Source: Bisporella sp. PMI_857 (Eukaryota; Ascomycota; Leotiomycetes; Helotiales; Helotiaceae). Taken from it: a stretch of 64,000 nt of DNA. The notes beneath the pieces are model-generated. The model was not told the origin of the DNA and searched no databases. It worked only from the letters and a program-made list of their open reading frames with translations. The translations under genes were made by a program, and so were the position numbers. The DNA is taken from NCBI GenBank assembly GCA_021307315.1, contig JAJSPD010000055.1, positions 1 to 64,000 on the forward strand, written 5' to 3'. Of this stretch, positions 44,889 through 58,263 are shown piece by piece; position 1 is the first letter of the stretch; each line of letters starts with the position of its first letter.

Positions 44889-47070
44889 ATGCCTCCTGCC
44901 AATCCCCGCAAACGGCAAGCTCCTGGGTCACCAGTGCTCCATGGGCCGCCGGCACATCAAACATACCCTACAATGCCTAATGCAGACTACATGATGTGGG
45001 CCCAGGCTCCCGACAATAAGGGCTTCACCGACCAAACGGCTTTCAACAATATGAATAATAATTACAATGGTGTCGCAATATCCCAGTCTGGATATGATTC
45101 TACTCCTACAACCTCTACACAACTTGCGCGGCGGCCCATGAATCGACAGCTTGTCCAGACCACGCAACGGACCCCATACGATCAATCAGTTGAATCTTGG
45201 GGCCAGTTTGGGGATGATATGGTTGTGGATGCGCAGAATCAAGCAGCTCCATTGGAAGAGACCGATAATATCGAATTGCTGGAAGAGAAGGCTGCAGTAG
45301 CTAAGAGAGAGGCGCAAGCAAAGCGGAAGCAGATTCCACCGTTTGTGCAGAAGCTGAGCAGGTAGGTACATCTTTCCTCATACATATTTACTTTTGCTAA
45401 TAGATGAAAGTTTTCTCGACGACGGAAAGAATACCGACTTGATTCGATGGTCAGATAGGGGCGATTCGTTTGTTGTTTTGGACGAGGATGAGTTTGCTAA
45501 GACGCTGATACCCGAATTGTTCAAGCACAACAACTATGCTTCGTTCGTTCGTCAGCTCAATATGTATGGATTTCACAAACGGGTAGGACTGTCAGACAAC
45601 TCAATGAAGGCTAGTGAGAGGAAGAACAAGAGCCCCAGTGAATACTATAACCCGTTCTTTAAACGTGGACATCCGAACCTGCTCTGGCTTATCAACAAAC
45701 CTAAGGGTGGAACTGGAAAGGGGCCACGAGCCACTAATAAGGACAAACATGTTAAAGAGGAGCAGCAAAATGGTAGGGAAAGCGATGATGAAGGAGATGT
45801 TGAAGATATCAACCCATATTATCCCAATAATCCGCCAAGCACAAGCAGAGCTATCTCTGCGGTACCAGAATCTGGCCCACTCCAGAAAAGAGAGATGGCT
45901 CTGGTACATAAGGAGATCGCAGATATCCAGAAGCAACAGAGTAATATTTTACAAGCCATCAACCGATTACGAAAGGAGCACAACCAACTCTTCCAGCAAG
46001 CCATGGCTTTTCAATCACTGCACGATCGCCATGAAAGCTCCATCAACGCTATTTTGACATTCCTTGCAACAGTCTACAATCGTAGCCTAGATGGACAAGG
46101 TGGAGTGCCTCCAGATATTGCAAATATGTTTGCCAACGGCATTCCGAGTGGCCAACCACAACAACAAGGTAGTGTTGTAGACATGGGGGATATCCAGAAC
46201 AGGCAGTCGCAACCTTCTGGAAATGTCAGCCCATACCGGAGACAACAAAGGCTACTAATGCCACCTCAAAGCAATCAAGCCCAGACTGTATCCAATACCT
46301 CCACCCCGCAATCTCGAAATCCTCAAACTCCGCAAAATGGTGCAGTGGAGGAGCTCTTTGACACTTCTCCCGCAGACTCGTCTCAGATCAAGGTTGAAAA
46401 TGACATTCCACAGCAAGATATGATGGACCTCATCAATAATACCAACGCGATGGCAGGATCAGACCATAAGGGTATGGAGTTTGACCAAGTCCTATCGCAC
46501 TACGAAAATGCAAATGGCAATTCGCCTCTCACTCCGCAGCAACGCGATACTATGTTAAACATGATCGCCAACCAAACCTCCGCTCCTGGCACCAACAACG
46601 CCCTCGTTTCACCCACACCTCCACCCGTCCCGTCCCTCGATCAATTTCAAATGAGTAATGACGAGCTCGACAAGATTCTAGGCATGCAAAGAGAGCAAGA
46701 CTATAAGATCGACGGCCTGAAGCGCGCAGTTACCCCCCTCTCGCCATCGGGCTCAATTCCTGGCCTGAACGGCGATTCTTACTTCAATGGGGATCTGAGT
46801 TCGAATATCGACGCCTCGCATCTTGATCTAGACCAGTATATTGACTCTGGTGCATTCTACAATGGAAGCAGTCCTGGTCCAAACGCAGATTATGCATTCA
46901 ATTATGGGGATCAAGGGTTGGGAGAGAGTCATTTCGATTTGGGGATGGATGGTACGAATGACCGTATCATCGAGACACCCGATACGCCAGAAAATGATAT
47001 TGAGGAGGTTGATCGGAAGAGTGTGAATGGTGGTATACGAAGTCCCAGCAAGCGCCGAAGGAAGAACTGA
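44889..47070 (+). CDS. HSF1: Heat shock transcription factor (HSF1 type)
   Basis: Nuclear activator of chaperone genes that binds GAA/TTC repeats as a trimer. Exons 44889-45361 and 45411-47070 give 710 residues. A disordered N-terminus (MPPANPRKRQAPGSPVLHG) leads into a winged-helix HSF DNA-binding domain at about 152-253. It contains PPFVQKLSS (split by the 49-nt intron), FLDDGKNTDLIRWSDRGDSF, LFKHNNYASFVRQLNMYGFH, and SEYYNPFFKRGHPNLLWLIN. The recognition helix SFVRQLNMYGFHK is intact. A heptad-repeat trimerisation region follows at about 315-395 (ALVHKEIADIQKQQSNILQA, LRKEHNQLFQQAMAF). The C-terminal half is Gln/Pro/Asn-rich with acidic stretches typical of activation domains and ends SPSKRRRKN. 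The acceptor GATGAAAG was chosen over an earlier TAG because only it restores the S-F-L-D-D frame. The YYNPFFKRGHPNLLWLI wing separates it from Sfl1 and Skn7. Confidence 0.95.
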
Positions 47071-50000
47071 ATCTCATATTCGCTCAAAGATGAAGAGAGT
47101 TAGACTGGGAGGCATTTTTTTTTAAAAAAAGAAACACAATCCCGAAGATATTGGAGTCGTGGATACAAAGCCCTCAAATATTTGGCACATATAGGCGTGT
47201 GTTATACGATACTTATGACATTTGATGATGAGGTTAGTTTTATGAGGCGTTGGCTTTGGCGGAGGTATTCTGGAGGTATTGGTTCCAGTTGATAGAGGCG
47301 TCAATAGCAGAGGACTCTGCTTAGATACGGCAAAATGTCAAAAAGTTCTGGCCACGTTTTTTGCTCTGTGCTCTGTTTCAACTCGTGATATTTATCAGTT
47401 CTAAGTAGTACTTGCAAGGGCCATTGGTCCAAAGGCCTCAGGGGATGTAGGACTTGCTAGCAAGAATGCATGTTCCAGCGTCTTGGTTTGTATCCTCCCT
47501 TTCCGACGGGCAGGAATCTTCCTTCTAGAGCTCTCCTTGACGTCTACTCGAACCTTGCAGTATCTCCAGGTTGTCTACGTGGCCGCACTCCATCCACAGC
47601 CTGTTCTAGTCACTGCACAGTGCGCTAACCATGCCAGTGGTAACCTGTTTCTTCAAGCCTCTTACATATTAATATCTTGCCTATCTCTTCTCCAAATTAC
47701 AATCTCACCTAAAACTTATACACCATTTCATGATTTTATAATAAATATAGAGCAGCTGAGTCATCATCGACGTGTAATTTCTGGGTCTTGGTAATCTTGC
47801 TTTTCTTTTAGTCTTCTTTGGCTCTTTTGCGTTGTTGTTGCTGTTTCTGTCGCTGTTTTCGGTACAGCGGGCACCACTTTAGTTACGGCTTTGCAATTTA
47901 TCCGACCAAATTCCTTTCTTCGCACAAATATCCTCTATGGGAAGTAATTTCGAGAACCTCTCAACTCCCACAAATTAGCAGGGGCTTCTGATCACGTCAC
48001 TAAGCTCTGTGATCATTCTGCGCCGACATCTAGTATTATTTGGCTGGCGAGTGATCCTTTACCGCAATATACTTGGAGGTAGCATTTTACCTATCCGTCT
48101 GGCCCTAAAAAACTAGGGATCTACGTAGGTTTTACCAAATCCCATTGCCAATAGCTTTATTTTCGTTATTGCCGGTCTATTAAAAGTTGTACCTCATTGC
48201 CTAAATCCTTGGCGCTTCTAACTACACCTCAACAGTTGCTTTAGTTCCCGAAAGCTAAAAACGATGTTCAGGCCGATAACGTGATTTGCAGTTAATATGT
48301 GGAAAATTTATAAGAGTGTTGGAGTGGTTGTCATATGGAATTTGTAAGAAGATAGTACGGAAGCGTTACGTACGGGTGCCTGACTGTCGCCCAGTCTCGA
48401 GCTTGGGGAAACGATAGGCAAATCCGTGAAACTGCGCTGTGGCTCTGACCTTTCAGGTCCCAGTAGTGGATCATGGGTCATGGATCATGGATCACAAAAG
48501 CTTTCCTTCCTTGACCTAGAATCACAGTTATCCTTATCCACAGTACCCGGGTTCCCCCTCTTTCGGTGCGTCTTGGTCACGAGCCTTATCTATATTCTAT
48601 TCCACAACATCTGATTACTTCAATAGTTTATTTCAGAATAAGCATACTGGTCACAGTTTTTTGTCCATGCATCACCTCCATTAGCATTTTGGTATCAATC
48701 ATCGCAGCAAGATTAATCGGATGCTGATCCAACACTACACAGTATTGATGAAGTATACACATCATGGTTGAATCACATGGCATCTCAGGTATCTACTTTA
48801 GGAATAGCAGCGGATGACTGCGGCTTCATACGTCATGAGTCGCGCTTCCGCCAGTGCCGTTTCTAGCTCCGGCTCCCGGTGATGTTGAACGATGGACTCT
48901 CGGACCATGTATTCCAATGGCGAGCAGATTTTATTTGCGGATATATTGTACTTCTGTTGCATGTCGCATCTGTGAGCATCAACAAGTGACAGGGTATTTC
49001 TCTGGATCTCATTTACAGAACCACATTCAGTACCCTTCGTTGCAAGTTGTTCGGCTGTAGAAAGTATGGTCTTGTCTTAAATATTAACTCTTGCTTTCCG
49101 ATTCGAGGCCAAGCAGGCTCTAGAGACTTGATTCTTCTATCTAAGTAGCTGCCAGTGATCAGGTCATCAGGAAAGAGAGAAGCCGTCTTACGACGATGGC
49201 TAAGCATAATGTGCTCGTACAGCTTCGAAATGATCAATCACATTAATGTGTCAGGCACTTCGAATTTTCCTTTGCAATGCCAGATCTATCCCTGAAGGTT
49301 GCTAAGAATATGTTAAAACAACTGGAAATTCTTGAACAACCACTACTTCTTCCGTCTAAACCATGGGAAGGTATTTAAGATAGCCTCAGAAAGCTGATAT
49401 AGTGATCTCCCAGTTTCAATGGCGAAAGGTTGTACCTATTGAATTCCAGACCTTAATATCCTCCTCTCTGCATAGCACAGTCTTTAGTTTTGCTACCTTT
49501 TGCACATACTGAATAAGGCTAATGACCTCAGACAACAACCCACGAATGATACCCTGGTCGATTCTAGAGCGCCTTTGGCGGCTATGGCTCAAGAACTGAC
49601 CATGTCAAAGTTAGTCGTCCGTTGGAAGATTGCAATATAGGGTCAATCACATGTCGGAACCTTCAACTTGTTCTGGATAAGAATTATGTACACTCATTTA
49701 TTTAAATTTAGCTTCAATCTGCAGTCTCGAAAAATGCACTGAACTTCGGAGCCAACTCTCCGCTTTGAGTTGGTGTGCCCGTGCTTCTGGGGGCATAGGC
49801 CCTTGGACATGCATACTTTGCAGTATATTAAAAGATCATGAAACCTTTTTGGTCACTCATCTGCACCCTAAGTCTTACTCTGGCAGTGGTTCTTTCCTAA
49901 GAGTGTCAACCCTTTTCGTTGGATTCCAATTATTAATCTCCTCCCGGTAAAGTATGTAATGTAAAGTATGTGTAGCACGCTCCAAAGTTTCAATTTCCTA

Positions 50001-53000
50001 GACCCAATCTCCACCAAAAGTTAGTCCTCAATCGTCTCGTATCGATAACGCATACACTAAGAAATCGCTAAAAATTGTGTGTGACTAGTTGAGTATGCTT
50101 CGTTGCATTCTCAATGTTCTAATTTAACCACTTATAAAATCTCCACGCTTTGAAAGATTGTGATATTTGCATATATCCTGCAAGCTCTTGATATGAATGA
50201 AGGCAAGTTTATCAATGAATTACGTCTGCATATCTATTTCTGATAAGTCACAGTCCACAAATGGAGGCAGAGGGCTAATATTTCCTCGAGAGATTCACAA
50301 TTTCGCATCACTTGTATTCAATACTGAACGGTTGGTCGGCTTCCAACTAGCAAGGAATATGGCTTTATACGAAGCACGCCGTTGACTGGCACTTAAACTG
50401 GTACCTGCTCTCCTACTTTGGTAAATCCGAAGGGCTCCAGTTGTCATAAGAGCAACTAAGATACCAATGGTTGAGAAACATACGAAACGCGTCGCCGAGG
50501 ACTGAAGTAGGGCGATGAGGTAGAAAGATATTGCCTGCCAATATTCTTGACTGCTCGTTGTTTAAGAATATGCCTTCTCATATCAGCCAGTTTGCCTCTG
50601 TATACATAGGTACATGCATACTTTACCATACAACCGGTGCATTCCTTCCATACATCATGCAGCTGTATGAATTACTATCTATGAGAACACTGAAAAGCTG
50701 GAACGGAGAAGTTACTAATAACAATCCAGAGACACATAAATCAATTTCTCATCACAGGAGAGCCAACCCAAGCCTCATCGCCCTCAGAAGGAGCAATGCT
50801 TGCCTCGGGATTTGAGAACAAAACACGAAGAGCAAACAATATTGTGGCTCTTTGAAGCAGAAGAAACCTCCGTACATATGATCCTTACTCTAACATAATA
50901 ATAACTCCTAATCCAAGCAGGTAATTTTAAACAACACTAGCTTCAAAGATTCCCCCACTCAAGAGAGGCGAATCGAATATCGTTACAACACATGCTTTGC
51001 GACTCGACGTTTTAGAATGAGACAATGTTGCGCACTCTAGGTATATTAAATTCGTATTAGTGAGGCTCCGGCCGCTGGCTTCAACCATTCTTGCACTTTA
51101 ATATCTGTGGAGAACCATTTTTTTTTAATCATCTTTGGATGATGGTTTTGAGGCACTATCTTCCCTCTTGATCGAAGCACTGGTAAAAGGTTTAGGATGG
51201 CCAATAATTGGAGGCGGCATGAGGCTGGCCCCTTGCTATCCAGAACGTGGCTACATGTCCATAACCGCAAGATAATACAATAACAGAGCAGAGGCTGACA
51301 ATGGCAGGGAGAATGGAATCAATAGCAAACGAAGATATAATTGACGGCAGGACCGATAATCTTTAGGGACACGTAAAGGGCGTTATATTTTTTTTAAAAG
51401 AGGCTTGGACCGCCTATTTTGCTTTGACGATAACACATCTTTATAAAAACAATGTTGAGTTGTACCATCTTCGTGTTCGCATTATTTTGAGCCTAGTTGT
51501 ATTTTATGGCCGCTGCTCTATATGTTTTTGAATCTGAACTATGTTTTGTTGTTATTCTGACGTGGCTCTTGTTACCTTGCATTTCTGTAATTATAGTATG
51601 AAAAGTCGAAGGTTTTGGGTCAAGTTCTTGCTATATCCATACTTCCAATATGTTGTCGATTGCAGGCTTTGCCGAACCGATGGAAAATTTGACCAATTTT
51701 ATTAGGATCTGCAATACACCTGTGACAGGGACCAAAGTTAGACTAAGTGGTCATCAGATTACGCCTAGGCTTGGCCGAATTGGAGTGAGTGTGCTAGTAA
51801 TGTTTGGAAAAGTCCTGAAGTCAGTACAGCTGGAGAAATGCCTAAAGTTATTCAGTTCTAAAGGTGAAGCCTGTGGGTCAAGTAGCTAGCGCTTGCTTCT
51901 CTGTATCACTCCCCAACATTTCTGTAAGTTCGGCTTATTAGCCCGATTAACCGAGACTTGGCACTGACCCCTATTTCTTCTCGCATTTGTGAATGTCAGC
52001 GAAATCGAGATATGTCAAGTTCACACAAAGACGGACGAAGGAACATGATCTCATGGCTGCCGCTGTTATGGAATTATTTCTACACAACCCTCCACACTCT
52101 TACCAGAAGAGATTTGCTAACCCTGGTCAGACGCCTTCTGCATTGGTGGTGGACAGTCAGAGCAGTCTACGAACTGTTGAGAAGCCAATGACAGCCCGTC
52201 CAAGAACGGTGATCCATACTAGACTCTATTTTCAAACTTTAATCTGCAACTGATGCCATTTCAATAATCGCCACCGTCCTGCAATAGGGACTCATCGCTT
52301 GAGGAGAACACTTACCATCGGTACACTGCTGGTCATGCGTGAGGAACATTTGTCCGACCTACTTCCTGTAGGGTGGCCATATGAGGATATAATTCTACCA
52401 ACACTGAGCTGGATTACTGGAGATAGCCAAGTATATAATGTTTGAAAATGTTGGAATGCGATGCTCCATGACTCAGTATGGATTGGTCGGCAATTACTGT
52501 CAACCATACCGCCCAGTGTGCCTTTCTTGAAGGTTGCTTCGTTCAAGTATTCACGAAAGAATATACGCGCCGACTATAATCGACAAGATTAATTGTCTTC
52601 CAAGGCATTTTGCAGTTACAAATCGCCTTGGACGTACGGACTCGTTCTAGTTCGAGCGAGTAGGTTATGAGCAATCTAGCGGCTATGCTGCGCGCTTCCT
52701 TGTTATATTAGTGGCTTCATCTCAGGGTGGCAACGGAAGACTGCATTCAAAAGTCACGGATGAAGCAAATCTCAGACAAAGCTACTTTGTATCGGATATC
52801 AAATTTTGAGAGGGTCTGGTGTTCTCTACCAGTCAACATTATCAGAGCTCAATGCCCGAAGTGTTACCTAATTACTCTAGCCCAGGTTAAAAATCCCAAC
52901 GTATGGTCGGCGAATATTGCATGGGCAGTAAATAGAATATCGGTATGTCTGCCTAACCATATATCACAAATGTGTCATCTCTATTTGGCGCAGCAGAGTT

Positions 53001-53745
53001 TGAGCCTCTAATTGACACAGATGGAGACCGAGCACTAGTTACCACAATTCCGGAAGTGATCTTATGCTCTCAACCAAATCTCACAGGGGAGGAATTGTTG
53101 GAACCAGCCTAAGGTGATAGTACCCACTTATACACCGATATCGACGGATGACCAGCTAATCCAACGTACTAAATACGGAAGAGCCAAATAGTCTAAACTC
53201 CGGCTGACGCACAATATGAATCATTATAAACTTTTCATTTTTCTCGTCTGCTCTACAATCTCATCCATTAACACCAACTTGCTACGATTCACGAATGTCG
53301 ACGATATCATCACTTTTGCAATCGCTATATTGTCAATTATTTCGCTCTTTAATACAGCAACCCGTTTTACTTAGGAAACACTCTCAGGGCATCTAAGGCC
53401 TTGGAGAGGAGGCGAGATCTAATTTCCAGATACCTGAAATCCGATATTTGTGTGTATGTAGTTCTCATTGCAAGATCCCATGCTCCTATACATTTCGGGA
53501 TTGTGATTTTCAGGTCTGGCAGAGTGCGTACTTTTGTCCTACTCTTTGAGCTACCATGGCTTTGATATTAGAATGCCCGTTCTATGCAATATCTTTCTAT
53601 TCCATTCGGAATAGATGACTAAGTCTTTTCCCCCCTATGTTTGACATATCACTGATACATTTACAAGAATTGCCAGAGCAGAACTGAGGAAAAACACTCC
53701 GCCTTGGATAGCAGGCTCTCTTAAAGAAGAGACTTTATCCGCAAC
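47071..53745. other. 6.7-kb gene desert with scattered relic frames
   Basis: No reading frame above 103 codons. Frames of 60-100 codons occur on both strands without motifs. The best candidate relic is about 51993-53111 on the plus strand, where frames such as KEHDLMAAAVMELFLHNPPH, LYRISNFERVWCSLPVN and FEPLIDTDGDRALVTTIPEV look protein-like but are separated by stops and frame changes. I cannot assign a family. The first kilobase is the HSF1 3' flank. AT content is higher than in the genic blocks. Confidence 0.5.
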
Positions 53746-54771
53746 ATGGAGCCATCCATCCACGAAAATGTTAGGAAAAACAGCAATTCCGAAGAGATTT
53801 CTGCCACCAACACTGCAGATGCTGCTCAAACTCTTTTAAATCTTCGTCAGGGCTCGGATCCAGTATCAGACCTCGCAAATTTTAATTATAACCCGGAAAC
53901 AGCCACGCCTGACAGGGAAACTCTTCCAAAATTGCGTGATGTCTTCCCACAGTACTTCAATCCGAAAGATAGAAGAGTACACATGAACACAAATGGTGAA
54001 ACCGAAAACGCCATCTCCAGGGATGCTTCTTCAAAAATGAATCTTAAAATCATTCTCAACAACGATGTCGATGAAGTGACCCCCCGTTCTGCACATACTA
54101 CACAGAATGAGCTTTTGGATCCTTCACTTAGAGACATCCACCCATCAGTTCTTCGACCAAATCTACCTCCCACCACTAAGGTTAAGTCTGAGGAGGTGGC
54201 CGCCTCGAGAAGCTTCGCTCTCGCGCGAGTAGGAGAAGAAATGCGATCTAGTGGATATAGTAGAGCTGACTCCTTTCTATTAACTATGGAGATTTCCAAC
54301 AGAGGCGAGGTTATTCGCAGCCTTGGCTTCACTTTTGACCCAGACGACGATGCAGTTCCACGGGATGGTAGGCGAGCTTTCCGTACTAGTAGCGGTAGTG
54401 TTGTGTGGCGAAATGAAAAAAGCAGCTATGATGATAAAGCAATTTTCTACCACCAAAAAGGCCAAGATATGCTGCCAACTGAGATGTGTCCTAGTCTACC
54501 TGGAGGTTTCAACTTCTTTGGCTATAGGGAACACCAAGCATCCCCGGTTTTTACGAAATCCGATATGAATAACCAAATTGAGCATGTAGCGTCGTTGAAT
54601 AATATTGATTATTGGAACGCATTGATGGTTAGATATAACGGGTAAGTTATTCGCGCATTCCCTCATTTTGTATACCAGGGCTGGAGTGGTCGCAAGTGTG
54701 TGTGGTATGACGATGTCTTCGATTACGCTCAGACGTCATCTTTGAACGCGTCGTCTAGTCCAGCATCTTGA
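53746..54771 (+). CDS. Hypothetical protein, unrecognised
   Basis: An ATG-initiated frame of 298 full codons (53746-54641) ends at a good GTAAGT donor. The most coherent continuation uses an acceptor at 54686 (GGCTGGAG) and a short exon 54687-54771 reading GGRKCVWYDDVFDYAQT, 326 residues in all. A stronger-looking acceptor (TATACCAG, 54678) would instead give a frame that stops after about 20 residues. The first half is polar and disordered. The second half looks folded (ADSFLLTMEISNRGEVIRSL, LPGGFNFFGYREHQASPVFT, LNNIDYWNALMVRYNG). There is no signal peptide or transmembrane segment, and no family is recognised. It may extend into the Cys-rich frame downstream. Confidence 0.55.
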
Positions 54772-55151
54772 CTATTAGACATCGAAAGTGGAGACTTTCA
54801 GATCGCTCAGGCAACCTAAGATCTTGATTCGCTAACGGCTGAAGCAGAAACAAAATGGAAACAGGTGAAAAGATTGTGAGTTCTGTCTTAGCTTTAACTC
54901 TTACTGCGTGCAGAAAAGCGACATAGAAACCTGGTCCAAATACAGCATGTTAAGGCGTGGCGAGCTTTGATACTTTGGGTGAAAATATATGAGGCTTAAG
55001 AAGGGCCGTTCTTACAACTTGAGTGTTGTTTGATCTCGACAACCAACTTTGATGGCCTCAGATATTTGAGTTTAATATATCAAGGCATTCCAACACTTGA
55101 GGATATTTGCAACCAGGAATTATCAAGATTATCCAACTGACAAGAACATAG
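54772..55151. other. Spacer between two unrecognised frames
   Basis: About 380 bases rich in stops in all plus-strand frames. It could be intergenic or a long intron if the flanking frames form one gene. No clear exon was found. Confidence 0.35.
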
Positions 55152-55832
55152 GAAGGTGTTGTTCCTTGGTTCCTGAGAGCGCCGCATCCACGTGGCTCAT
55201 GCTGCGCTTGCTGCGCCATAGATAGTTGCCAAGGAATTCACTATTGCACTGACTGTGGTGTAATTGAGGAGCGGCATCTTAACTGCCAGGATTATCAGAG
55301 GAAGATGTTCCCAAATAGAGACCCATTGGGACATGGACGCAAGCACCATTTTTACGAAACGACATATTCGTTGGAACCGACACACCGCAAGAATGGCGTT
55401 TATGGAAGTTTGGGATTAGATTTCGAAGCGGCCGCTGCAGAGCAGTGGTTCCTCTCGCATGGTGGGCAGTTCCAGGACCGGTCTGCTGGAGCATCGGCCG
55501 CCATGGAAGTCAGCTCAGACGAGACTCTTTCCGGGAGCTCTGGCACACTCAGTGCTCCCTCCTCCTTAAGGGATAGTAACGAGGTTTCTGAGCATGACCA
55601 CGACATCTCCACCCACGATGGGATGAAGGCCAGGTCGCACCGAACCCTGGCTGAAATTGACGCCACCTGTACCAGCGACCATCTTGCTGATGACCAATCT
55701 CCTCAAACTGTGATGGAAGTCGATTTGGACAACACGTTTTCCAATGAGCCCACTTTGGACGGACAAAGCGACAAGACCGCAATGAAAACCGGCGGTTTGT
55801 TGGCGCGATCGCCAATGATTTTTAAACGTTGA
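55152..55832 (+). CDS. Cys/His-rich hypothetical reading frame (possible zinc-binding module)
   Basis: Open for 227 codons after a TAG at 55149-55151. The TAG also offers an acceptor (ACATAG), so the segment may be an internal or last exon. The first ATG is 55305 (KMFPNRDPLGHGRKHHFYET). The stretch before it is cysteine-rich (GSCCACCAIDSCQGIHYCTD followed by CGVIEERHLNCQ), which suggests a zinc finger of C/H pairs. The C-terminal 130 residues are acidic, Ser-rich and disordered. No upstream exon with ATG could be joined confidently. It is either part of the preceding gene or a separate, partly missed or decaying one. No function is assigned. Confidence 0.4.
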   Translation, partial: EGVVPWFLRAPHPRGSCCACCAIDSCQGIHYCTDCGVIEERHLNCQDYQRKMFPNRDPLGHGRKHHFYETTYSLEPTHRKNGVYGSLGLDFEAAAAEQWFLSHGGQFQDRSAGASAAMEVSSDETLSGSSGTLSAPSSLRDSNEVSEHDHDISTHDGMKARSHRTLAEIDATCTSDHLADDQSPQTVMEVDLDNTFSNEPTLDGQSDKTAMKTGGLLARSPMIFKR

Positions 55833-56402
55833 GCAACAGTAACTAGGTCAATTAGAGATATTATCACAAAGAGGGCAGTGCACAAAGTGGTAAGATGTAG
55901 CGTGGCTGATGGAGAGTTGATGGTTATCTTTCTAGCACCTAGCCCTTACCTTTTATGAGTATTCTTAGGGGCTTTGGGTGTTAATAGTGATTGAGAGACA
56001 ATGGCGGATGGCTAACAGAAGAATGCTCCGGTGAGATGCTATACTACAGAGTGTATTAAACGCTTAGGCTAAACCCTGACCATTTTTGGGGTTGTTATGG
56101 GTAGTTCGACTGAGATTTAATAAAAGTTTAAGCATTATCAATTTTCATGTTGAGTAAAAGTTAGTAAAGGAAATTTGAAAATGTGATGTTGATATAGCCA
56201 TTTTGCTCTGGTTTTGCGGCGACTGACAATAGTTATGTGCTACCAAGTCGTTACCTAAAATGATTCGGTAACTTATCTCGTAAATATATTTGCCTGAGTT
56301 GGACCAAGCGCTATCTTGGTAGATAGATTATTCTGATTTCTTCACCATATGTAAGACATTTCACCGGATGCACTATCTATTTCCTCGGAATTTATATTAA
56401 TT
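55833..56402. other. AT-rich convergent spacer
   Basis: About 570 bases, AT-rich towards 56090-56400, between the Cys-rich frame (plus) and the deoxyhypusine synthase stop (minus). No gene. Confidence 0.5.
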
Positions 56403-57585
56403 TTATACTTTCTTCGGCTGATTCTGATGTTTTGCAAAAGTTGCTGCAACAATGAGAGGAAAACATGCCGTTGCTTCTACATAGACCTAGGCAGTGATTA
56501 GCAGGCCACAAATACAAGTTATAGAGCCATAGCTACCTTGACACTATCAGCGCCAGCTTTGATTTTGCCCCAGCTTACTGCCTCATCTGGTCGTGCGCCA
56601 GCGTCGCTCCCATCAAACTCTTGGGCAGTGTTGATATAAACTGCACTCTCAGCGCCATTGCGCATAAGGCATGCATTCGCGATATGGTGTTTTACAAGCC
56701 CCCCACCAAGGATGAGCATCCCAGCGCGCTTTGCTCGGACCGCGATAGTATTTATCTTTCGTATATCCTCTACAATATCAATCCGTAGCTGTTGAGGCGA
56801 AGACTTGTAGGTATGGAAGTATAGCATGTCGCCCAGACTTCCATCAGTCAATGCTGGACTGAAAACCGGTATATTATTCTTATAGCACCAATAGTACACC
56901 GATCGCTCGTCATTTATTTCCTTTCCTAGACGGTGTATGACCTTCGACGGCGTCCAAATGATGGGTTCTTCAGAGTTTTTTGTTGCTTCTTGTTCCTCTA
57001 ACATCTTGTCCAGGATAGGCATAACCCAGTCTTCAAACAGACAGTAGTTTGAGTTTGGTACAATAAGGTTTCCTATGCGATTCAACCCTTCTTTGCGCAG
57101 CGCTGCACCAGGGGCAGAAAAGGAGCCCATGTAGGTATCGCCCAGACATTTTATGAAATCTTCCTCTATTCCGCCAGCAGTGGCCACAATGGCTGAAATA
57201 TGCGAATGCTGTGCTAGGTAGCGGAGAGTGCCTCGAAGCCCGGAAGAGATCAGATTTGAAGTATATCCTAGGAAGATCGTGGTCTTGTCTGATGTTTCTG
57301 GGTCGCGCCATTCTCTCTAAAAAGTGTCAGGAAATTTTTCTCGATCGTCATACTGCCCCTTACCATTTCATTTATTATTCGTACAGCTTCACTAATTGAG
57401 CTGGCCTGGAATCCCATATGACTCATACCTCCAATTAGATCATCTACTGTTATCTGCCGTCCAGCAAAGTTATTGAAATCTAGTTCTTCCACTTTTTGTG
57501 ACCCTGCTGGCATACCATTTGATTGAACGAGGACTGCATCTGTCACGGAGGAAGGTGGCGCCACTTCATTCTCCGAAGAAGTCAT
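56403..57585 (-). CDS. DYS1: Deoxyhypusine synthase
   Basis: Transfers the aminobutyl group of spermidine, NAD-dependently, to a lysine of eIF5A, the first step of hypusine formation in the cytosol. Exons 57364-57585, 56537-57316 and 56403-56486 give 361 residues, the usual family length. Motifs in order: [24 protein letters not shown] joined to [54 protein letters not shown], the catalytic lysine in [20 protein letters not shown] near residues 275-294, and [20 protein letters not shown]. The last exon supplies the conserved end [17 protein letters not shown]. Intron phases are all zero. Intron 2 begins GTAGCT, a weaker donor, but the conserved C-terminus confirms it. It lies head-to-head with the Snt1-like gene across about 700 bp. 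Confidence 0.97.
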
Positions 57586-58263
57586 GCTTTGCTACTTATG
57601 GGAAGAAGGAAAGAAGATATGCTCCCTACCGGGAATATTTGCTTCGGGTGTTTCTGCGTCGACTCTTATTTCCAGCTTCTATCCCTTTGCTCCGGCTGAA
57701 GGGTTATAGAACCTTACCAATATAAATACAGACGACTGTCAGAGATGCTCCGAAAATGCACAAAATTGTTGTAGACGGATTGTGACAGATATTGAGTAGC
57801 CTACTCTGTTGCACTGACCGGCTTCAAGAAGTTGTGAATCGGATAATTTTTGAGGTGCCGAGCATGCATAGTAATACCCGACAGCCGCGCGCACAAAAGA
57901 GCCGCACCCACGCCAGTGGCCTAGCCCAGGCTTGGCATTCAACTTCGAGAACTTGAAGCTGCAATACCATTTCAAACTGCCTTATCTTTCTTGCTAACCT
58001 CTAATTTTCACAACGCTCTGTACAATACCTCTCTGTGCCAGCAAGGAATCATATACTCATAATCTTTCAATTCTACTGCCGTTTCTTATTTGAATTTCAC
58101 ATTCTGGGAGATCTGATACACACTCCATCAGGCACCGAACATTCACAACGAGAAGGTCGTTAGCCTCCTGCAGAGTTTCTGAACATATCACTTTTGCAAT
58201 ATTGCTGTGGACTCCTTAATTTCTCTGTCTCGGCGCATCTCATTCTATTAACGAATTGCCGAG
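57586..58263. promoter_or_regulatory. Divergent promoter between deoxyhypusine synthase and Snt1-like genes
   Basis: The spacer of about 680 bp contains a GC-rich segment near 57880-57930 and CT-rich leader-like sequence before the Snt1-like frame. The first exon of that gene, with its ATG, is probably in the last part of this spacer or just after it. Confidence 0.35.
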
